NCBI GenBank assembly: GCA_027943245.1
Contig: JANDJZ010000926.1
Span: 1 to 13,127, forward strand
DNA length: 13,127 bases
Direction of reading: 5' to 3'
From: Acanthamoeba sp. SK_2022b
Lineage: Eukaryota > Discosea > Longamoebia > Acanthamoebidae
How positions within the stretch are numbered: position 1 is the stretch's first letter; every line of letters begins with the position of its first letter. Position numbers and translations under genes: made by a program. A model generated the notes under the pieces. The model was not told where the DNA came from. It saw only the letters and a list, made by a program, of their open reading frames with translations, and searched no databases. Below are positions 7,838-13,127 of this stretch, in pieces.

Positions 7838-9406
7838 GTGAGCAACGCAATATCGCACACAACTCCAGGGCACGTAGGTCGCACCTTGCACTTGGGCGAT
7901 TTGGGCGTGCACACCGTGGCTCCGAGCTCCATCATCGCCTGATTGAAACAGCCTACAGTTCGTGGGGAAGGGTGGACAGGTGAGTCGCCTCTGGCCGGGC
8001 CGACCGATGTGTGTCGGTCGTGGTCTGGGTTATTATGCTGGGTTATAATAAGAGGGGCACACCTGGTCGCTCTGGATCCACCAGGTCACCGGCCAGCTTC
8101 CAGAACAGGTCCACCACCTTCTTGTTGGTCGAATCCGCTTTGATAGCCCTGCACAACACAACGCAACACAACCCAACCCAACACAACACAACACAACACA
8201 TTCAGGCGCAACGCTCGCGCTGGCCCACTGGGCTGTCGTGGGGCCGCTGTACCGCAGGCGAGACAAGACACGAATCACGTTGCCGTCGACAAGCGGAGTG
8301 GCCTGGTCGTAGGCGATCGACGCGATGGCGCCCGCGGTGTAGGGCCCGATGCCGGGAATTTTGAGCAGCTCGGCCGCGGTGCGCGGGAGCCGGCCTTCGT
8401 GCTGCCGGACCAACGCCTTGGCGCCCTCGTGCAGGAACCTGGCGCGGCGGTAGTAGCCCAGGCCCGTCCACGCCTCGTTGACCTCCTGATCACACACGAT
8501 CGCCCACCACAACAACGATGAGTGGCTGTATGTGTATTAAGAGGGAGGGAGGGAGAGAAGAGTGGCGACCTCGAGCGTGGCTTCGGCAAGGGAGTGAGGG
8601 GTTGGCCATTTCTTCATCCACTTATTGTAGTAGTCAATCACCGTTTCCACCCTGCCATATGATAACACGTGGACGTGTGTTGTGACGATTGTGAGAAACA
8701 GTGATTGATGGTGATGGTGATGGTGATGGTGATGGTGATGGTGATGGTGATGGTGATGGTGATGGTGATGGTGATGGTGATGGTGAACGGGAGTGGGGGG
8801 GCACCGAGTTTGCTGGAGCATGATCTCGGACACCCACACGCCGTAGCCCACATCGTTGTCGTCGTCAGCTGAGGCCTCCTAAACAACACAAACGCGGAGA
8901 AAGAAGATGCTATTCAGCGGGCGCGCCACGGCAGTCGCCGGATGACGACACGCACGCACACTAGGCAAAGGAGAGCGCACCTTGGGCAAGATCCGACCAT
9001 CGGGGGTGAGGTCGCGCTTGCGGCGCCAGGGCAGCGTGCGCTGGTGCTCGTCGTACCACTGCAGGAGGGCCTGGCGGAAGGAGCGCACCTGGTCCTTGCC
9101 AAAGGCGTATGCCTTGCCCAGGTCCTCGATGTCCTGGGACATCACACCACCGTCAACAGCACCAACAACAGCGCGGCCATGTCAAGCGGCACGCACCGGA
9201 AGACTGGTGGCAGACTCGGAAGAGCTACTGGCCTTGTTCTTCTTCCTGGGTGTGGTGTCCTGCCCGCACAGTTAGCATACAAAGAAGATCACATCCGATT
9301 CTTAGCTTTGCTCTACCTTACGTTGGGCCGCTTTCCGTTTCTTTGCCGAAAGGGACGCGCCGACAACAAAATCTTCATCCGACGAGGCATCATCTTGGGC
9401 GTTCAT
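6881..9406 (-). CDS. MUTYH: Adenine DNA glycosylase (MutY/MUTYH)
   Basis: Removes adenine mispaired with 8-oxoguanine in base excision repair. Nine exons, minus strand: 9406-9317, 9259-9197, 9133-8981, 8878-8805, 8651-8570, 8485-8253, 8148-8063, 7952-7885, 7750-6881. They total 1719 bases (572 aa) and close exactly in frame with GT-AG introns of 57-153 bases. Residues 1-51 form an acidic/basic leader with AKKRK (21-25) as a likely nuclear signal. LPWR is at 85-88. SEIMLQQTRV holds the catalytic Glu120. The helix-hairpin-helix KIPGIGPYTAGA is at 196-207. LVDGNVIRVLSRL holds the catalytic Asp221. Cys275, 282, 285 and 291 make the C-x6-C-x2-C-x5-C iron-sulfur loop. A Nudix-like C-terminal domain follows, with the FSHIK loop at 433-437 and RWLGEEE at 507-513. 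A Lys/Thr-rich insertion occupies about 454-502. QKSIAAFF (552-559) is a perfect PIP box. The ATG is the first in frame after the divergent promoter. Confidence 0.95.
7757..7838. repeat. Compound (TG)n(GA)n microsatellite in MUTYH intron
   Basis: TG run to 7815, then GA run 7816-7838. On the gene's strand the order is (TC)n then (CA)n, leading to CACACAG at the acceptor of the intron 7884-7751. The TC run may serve as the pyrimidine tract. Frames across it give artefactual Thr/His or Cys/Val runs. Confidence 0.95.
8151..8200. repeat. ACAAC/GTTGT pentamer repeat in MUTYH intron
   Basis: About ten degenerate pentamers (ACAAC, GCAAC, CCAAC). On the transcribed gene's strand they read (GTTGT)n and end at GTGCAG, the acceptor of the intron 8252-8149. 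The unit is the same as at 921-934 and 2351-2377, but in the opposite orientation relative to splicing. Confidence 0.85.
8707..8786. repeat. (GATGGT)n hexamer minisatellite in MUTYH intron
   Basis: Thirteen perfect GATGGT units plus a partial unit, inside the 153-base intron 8804-8652 (the longest in the gene). The minus-strand reading gives poly-His or Ile-Thr frames, which are artefacts. Confidence 0.95.
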
Positions 9407-9519
9407 CGTTTTCGAATTAACTCTGAAGCTGACTAATTACCAACAAATCTCGCGTGAACTTTCCCGCCAAAAAGCAGCAACGGGAGTCGAAGTGCTAACA
9501 TGAACGAGCCAGTTTAGGT
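9407..9519. promoter_or_regulatory. Divergent promoter between MUTYH and Cys-rich gene
   Basis: Only 113 bases separate the minus-strand MUTYH ATG (9406) from the plus-strand ATG at 9520. The segment is AT-richer than the exons and lacks a clear TATA box. It contains the E2F-like site at 9460-9471. An upstream ATG at 9500 followed by a stop after four codons would be a minimal upstream ORF if transcription starts before it. Confidence 0.6.
9460..9471. promoter_or_regulatory. E2F/DP-type binding site
   Basis: TTTCCCGCCAAA, whose complement TTTGGCGGGAAA is the textbook E2F consensus. It sits about 54 bases upstream of the MUTYH ATG and 49 upstream of the other ATG. E2F controls S-phase and repair genes in animals and plants; its use here is inferred. 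Confidence 0.5.
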
Positions 9520-10891
9520 ATGGACGCTCTTGTAGTCATGCAGGCCCCACAAAGTGGCCTGGAACAGCCACTTTCGTTGCTTGAATTGTGCCTCGGCAAG
9601 TTGGAGGGCCTGGTGCTTTCTCGCCCTCAAGAACTGCCCAGGGTCGCGCGGTACCTGAGTGTTCTGTCCGACAGCGCTTTGTCGCGGTTCGTGGAGTCTC
9701 TCCTGCTCAATAGCATGACCGACCTCCACCCTCTGCCGTAACCCTCATCCATCTTTTTCTTCGTTCTTCCCACTCGCATTCGCTCTTTCTAACGCAGTGG
9801 TGCTGATGCAGGTCCCTGTTGGGAAAGCTGCACGAGCACTTCCCACGTTCGGTCCTCGAAGTCTGCACGCTGGTAAGAGTTATCCACTTCAAAAGAAGAA
9901 CTGCGCGGTGTAGATGACAATGCACTGTTCAAGACCTCAACAAATGTGATCAACTGCAGACGTGTCGCAACCGCCATCACCACCAACGCCAGTTCGATCC
10001 GTGCCCGTCAATCGCGGGCCAGCTTCACGAAAGACCTTACTTTTGTGATAGCTGCCTGGTTGTCACCTGCTGTGCGCTGCCCCAAGAGCCATCCGCATTT
10101 CATTCGAACTACTGAAACAGGGGAGCGATTTGATCATCAGACCAGGGACTGCGGCAGTGCGTGTGCGGGCGCTGGCTCTGTGCTCTCTGCAGCAAGTTCG
10201 AGAGCTACTTCTGGAAGTTCATGCAAACCGGCTGTGGCTGGATCTGTGCCGATGGCTGTCCGGGCGAGGTGAGTTGCCAGGTCGGTTGTTATAGCTGTTG
10301 CCCAGTCTCACGTGCCCATGTTCAGGTTGCCCAGAAGCTGATGAGACGCAGGCGTGGCCAAATCGGACCGGACCTTGTCTGGTGTGAGCCTGATGACCTC
10401 ACTCACTGCTGCAACTGCGACAGAACTGTCCTGGTGCGTCAACTGACCACTCTCGCCCCTGCAGGGAGTCGCCCTTACCTCTCCGCCCCTTCCCGCAGTC
10501 TATGTACGAGGGCCTAAAAGGAATGGTTGACGACAAGGTTGACGAGAGGCACTTGGCGAGTTGTCACGTCTGCGGCGAACCTGTACATAATATTCGCCAG
10601 TACCTTCCGTGGGGTTACAATCTTTTGTCAACGGGGCACATCTTCTTCCTTCTCTTCAGTCATGCTGTACCGACAAGTGCCGGGAGTGCGGCAGGGACTC
10701 GTGCAAGAGCTGCCGTGGTTCCTGCTCGTCCTGCGGCCAGAAGCGAGTCTGCCACCTGTGCCTTCGGCCAAGGTCAGCTTCCTCTCGTTCGAAGTCTTTC
10801 AACTCCAAGGTTCTCTGACCTCAACCTCTACAGAGAACCGCTCAGCGATGAGCTGCTATGCTGGGCTTGCCAAGAGGTACGACGGCGGTGA
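9520..10891 (+). CDS. Cysteine-rich, probably zinc-binding protein of unknown function
   Basis: Eight exons: 9520-9737, 9812-9872, 9960-10071, 10141-10268, 10326-10433, 10499-10582, 10660-10772, 10834-10891. They sum to 882 bases (293 aa) and close in frame. Residues 1-93 are Leu-rich and likely helical, with only two Cys. Residues 94-293 hold about 30 Cys in pairs: FCDSCLVVTC (121-130), QCVCGRWLCALC (136-147), HCCNCDR, SCHVCGEP, a dense block CCTDKCRECGRDSCKSC and CSSCGQKRVCHLC, and finally LLCWACQE. The spacing suggests several zinc sites of cross-brace or treble-clef type, but I cannot assign a named family such as RING, B-box or LIM. There is no signal peptide, so a nuclear or cytosolic location is more likely. 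The last exon could instead splice at 10877 to a TAA, removing only the final VRRR residues. It shares a promoter region with MUTYH. Confidence 0.7.
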
Positions 10892-11236
10892 CGGTGTCAC
10901 GATGGACCGGGGCGCAGTAAGGAAAACATCTCAAGGCGGCTAGGCAAGGCACGAACATGTGGCGTGCAAACCCCTAATTGTACTGTTCCGTATTGTTCGC
11001 GCACATTTCGTGTCGTTAGGGTATGCAGCCCAAACGCCCACACACGGCCATCCCGAATTGCCAAGCCTTCTTTGAGACGGCAGCGGGGATACGCTGAAGC
11101 TCCGCTCGGCGTTTTATGGTTGCGCCCAATCGCCATTTTCGCTGGCTCCCGGAGCTGGATCTCGCTGCTGATTAAGAATGGCCAATAACTGCACCGACCA
11201 ATTAGCTTCCGTCGAGCAGTACGATCACCATCAACC

Positions 11237-11266
11237 AACATGGCTATATGTCGGAACATGGCTATA
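11237..11266 (+). repeat. 12-bp direct repeat AACATGGCTATA x2
   Basis: Identical copies at 11237-11248 and 11255-11266, offset by 18 bases and about 90 bases upstream of the TATA box. They could be paired transcription-factor sites for the lectin gene. Confidence 0.6.
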
Positions 11267-11341
11267 CGCCTGCGCCGCGTCTAGGTTATCTACTCGACTT
11301 TCCAGAGGAAGGGGCCTGCAGGGGAGCACTGGCCTCCCACA

Positions 11342-11348
11342 TATAAAA
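11342..11348 (+). promoter_or_regulatory. TATA box (TATAAAA)
   Basis: TATAAAA lies 78 bases upstream of the lectin ATG, embedded in GC-rich sequence, which is consistent with a start site near 11370 and a leader of about 55 bases. None of the other genes here shows so clear a TATA box. Confidence 0.6.
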
Positions 11349-11425
11349 ATGCGCTCAGTTCGTTGTGGTCTCCTCACTCTGCAAGCGCACCAGCGAAGCA
11401 ACAACCTACAGCACCTCCAAACCTC

Positions 11426-12763
11426 ATGAAGACCTCCTTCGTGACTCTTGCTCTCTTCTTCCTCTTCTGCACTCTGGCAGCTGGTACGATACTGACTTTG
11501 CCTCCTTGACACCAATACCGATCGCGATTACTGACCTCGTGATGACGTGATCTTACAGCCCAGGAATGCAAGGTCGACGTCGTGCAGACGCTTGGTAGCG
11601 CGTGGACGGTGAACGGTCAGGCCTACTCGCAGTGGAGCGTGACCATCACTGCCGGCCCCAAGGACGTCAAGTCGCTCGCCCTCTCGCTCATCGGCAACTT
11701 TGATCAGCTGTGGGAGATCACCAAGGACTTCCGTGGCCTCTACGTGCTCCCCGACTACGTGCTCCAGGCCGGCGGCATCCACGCCGGAAAGAGCCACAGC
11801 TTTGGCTACATCGTCAAGTCCCAGTCCAAGGCCTTCATCGACGTCGAGACTGTTGACTGCCAGGGCCTCACGCCCTCCGCCCCTCCCTCGGGCGCGCCCT
11901 CGTCGGCCCCGGCCTCGCCCTCGCCGTCGACCATCGTCAGCTCGCCCCAGCCCAGCACTGCCCCCGCCTCGCCCTCGCCCTCGTCGCAGCCCTCCACCGG
12001 TTGCAGCGTGACCACCCAGCAGACCGCCAGGTCGGCCTCCGAGGGTGGCCAGTGGAAGGACGCCAGCTACACCTACCAGATCTACGACCTCTCGGTCAAG
12101 AACGCCGGCGCCAAGGTGGTGAACACTGCCCAGCTCACCTTCACTCTCGCTTCGGGAGCTTCGTTCTACCAGTTCTGGAACCTTGAGCGCAAGGACACCA
12201 GCGACGTCTTCTTCGTGCCCAACTACGGCGGCATCCAGCTTGGTGCCTCGCAGAGCGCCGGCTACGTCATCCGCACTCCTCTCACCAACGGCGCCCCTAC
12301 TGCCCCCGTCGTCCACGTCGACTCGGCCACCTGCAGCGGCGACAGCCAGCAGCCCTCGACTGCCCCCTCGTCGGCTCCCAACTCGCCCTCGCCGTCGACC
12401 ATCGTCAGCTCGCCCCAGCCCAGCTCGGCCCCCGGTGCCTGCAGCGCGAAGGTGGTCATCGTCGCCCGCTCGGGCTCCAACTGGAATGACGCCACGGGCT
12501 TCAACCAGATCTACGACATCACCATCACCAACACCGGCTCGCGCCAGATCAACGGCGGCCAGGTCACCTTCGGCCTCGGCTCCGGCGTGTCCATCTCCCA
12601 GAGCTGGGAGCTCAACCGTAAGTCCGCCAACGTGTTCAGCATCCCTACCACCTACGGACCGCTCCAGGTCGGCTCGTCCCAGGGCGCCGGCATCGTTGCC
12701 ACCCGCAACCAGGCCCCCATCCCCCTGCCCACCATCACCGTCGATTCCATCACCTGCAACTAA
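11426..12763 (+). CDS. Secreted lectin with three CBM49 domains (Luke-type cyst wall protein)
   Basis: Two exons, 11426-11483 and 11559-12763, encode 420 aa. The 75-base intron falls at the end of the signal peptide (MKTSFVTLALFFLFCTLAA, cleavage likely near residue 20). Three CBM49-like beta-sandwich domains follow, each bounded by a Cys near each end: C23-C120, C168-C278 and C314-C419. They are joined by Ser/Pro/Ala/Thr-rich linkers (about 123-167 and 279-313) that are probably O-glycosylated. Aligned tryptophans are W35/W185/W328 and W71/W226/W369, with an extra W45 in domain 1 only. CBM49 binds crystalline cellulose in plant endoglucanases. Acanthamoeba Luke lectins, with two or three such domains, are abundant cyst-wall proteins, and this one fits the three-domain form. 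No catalytic domain or GPI signal is present. A TATA box and AATAAA flank the gene. Expression during encystation is inferred from the family, not visible here. Confidence 0.9.
11914..11956 (+). repeat. 43-bp direct repeat, copy 1 (linker 1 of lectin)
   Basis: Exactly identical to 12382-12424. It encodes the linker segment around SPSPSTIVSSPQPS. The adjoining linker sequence differs between copies. Confidence 0.9.
12382..12424 (+). repeat. 43-bp direct repeat, copy 2 (linker 2 of lectin)
   Basis: Exact copy of 11914-11956, offset by 468 bases (156 codons, in frame). It marks the matching position in the second linker. Confidence 0.9.
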
Positions 12764-12878
12764 GCTTGCAGTCGGGATCCCGCCAAACTGCCACATCATG
12801 ACCACCTCTCTTACTACCTAGCTTCCTCTCAATGGCGATGCTCCACACTGGCTTGCGTCGCCGCCTTTTAATGTGCCA

Positions 12879-12884
12879 AATAAA
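12879..12884 (+). terminator. AATAAA polyadenylation signal of lectin gene
   Basis: Canonical AATAAA 116 bases after the lectin stop. A GT/T-rich stretch follows at 12900-12929, as expected downstream of a cleavage site. Confidence 0.7.
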
Positions 12885-13127
12885 CCATACAATGATGCAT
12901 GTTTGCGTTCTAATTCTCTTTCTTCTCGGGTGAAAGATGAAATGAAAAACTCGTAAAAAGCGAGAATGAAAGGGAAAAGGCTGAATGAAAAGAAATGCCT
13001 TGCATGAAAAGAAATGGACGGGCGGAGGAAGGAGGACGCCAGCGCGGGCAGCAGGCCGTCGGCTGGCGCTGGTCCGGGCGTGGTGAGCCCACGAGCAAGC
13101 TCGGTGATTGGAGCAGTGGCCTCGCTT
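12885..13127. other. Distal flank, possible minus-strand exon at window edge
   Basis: From 12930 to 13015 the sequence is A/G-rich with a small direct repeat ATGAAAAGAAATG (near 12984-13017). From about 13015 to the end it turns GC-rich. The minus strand reads open from the right edge (SEATAPITELARGLTTPGPA...), so the 3' end of a convergent gene may begin here, but too little is present to call it. Confidence 0.3.

Larger units (their letters stand above)
10892..11425. other. Intergenic region and lectin promoter
   Basis: No gene supported. The 3' flank of the Cys-rich gene grades into the lectin promoter. Two CCAAT boxes occur at 11182-11186 and 11198-11202, a 12-base direct repeat at 11237-11266 and a TATA box at 11342-11348. 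The leader before the ATG (about 11370-11425) is CA-rich and contains no upstream ATG. Confidence 0.5.

Noticed and set aside
7286..7942. 218-codon plus-strand ORF
   Set aside because: It is the antisense shadow of MUTYH exons 8-9 and runs through the TG/GA microsatellite.
8707..8786. Possible CRISPR-like array
   Set aside because: A pure hexamer tandem array with no spacers, within a eukaryotic intron.
8537..8889. Poly-His and Ile-Thr/Ser-Pro repeat proteins
   Set aside because: Translations of the GATGGT array within a MUTYH intron; flanking MutY exons splice cleanly around it.
11528..12805. 425-codon open frame antisense to the lectin gene
   Set aside because: It is longer than the sense open segment, but its product is low-complexity Gly/Arg/Ala/Val and mirrors strong GC3 bias in the sense exon. 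The sense strand has a signal peptide, three domains, a TATA box and a poly(A) signal.

Overview
This is protist nuclear DNA, most likely from Acanthamoeba castellanii or a close relative. The pointers are GC-rich exons with strong third-position GC, many short GT-AG introns (about 55-155 bases), genes packed 100-150 bases apart on both strands, and a secreted protein with three CBM49 domains that matches the Luke cyst-wall lectins of Acanthamoeba. No bacterial operon, RNA gene, CRISPR array or intact mobile element was seen. Exon models were built by eye from reading frame, splice sites and family resemblance; most close exactly in frame.

Layout: 1-955 is the 3' half of a + strand gene for the Golgi tether subunit COG2. 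1101-2699 is a complete six-exon gene for a Tat-SF1/Cus2-type splicing factor (RRM, UHM, short acidic tail). 2700-3706 has no convincing gene and includes an AT-rich island. 3707-5907 is a multi-exon zinc-finger / restriction-endonuclease-like / protein-kinase-like gene of the Crinkler-related type. It carries an in-frame TAG inside the nuclease motif and an unexplained frame change, so it is called a probable pseudogene. 5908-6880 is mostly empty apart from one 50-codon ORF. 6881-9406 on the minus strand is a complete nine-exon adenine DNA glycosylase gene (MutY/MUTYH) with a C-terminal PCNA-binding box. 9407-9519 is a divergent promoter with a perfect E2F-type site. 9520-10891 is an eight-exon gene for a very cysteine-rich protein of unknown function. 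11426-12763 is the Luke-type triple-CBM49 lectin gene, with a TATA box upstream and AATAAA downstream.

The genes do not form one pathway: they serve Golgi trafficking, splicing, base excision repair, a decayed effector-like kinase and the cyst wall. Shared features are structural. Every long microsatellite lies inside an intron, and an ACAAC/GTTGT pentamer repeat abuts the 3' splice site of introns in three different genes. The items most worth following up are the broken zinc-finger/nuclease/kinase gene, the E2F site beside the PIP-box MutY gene, the unclassified Cys-rich protein, and the exact 43-base repeat within the lectin gene.
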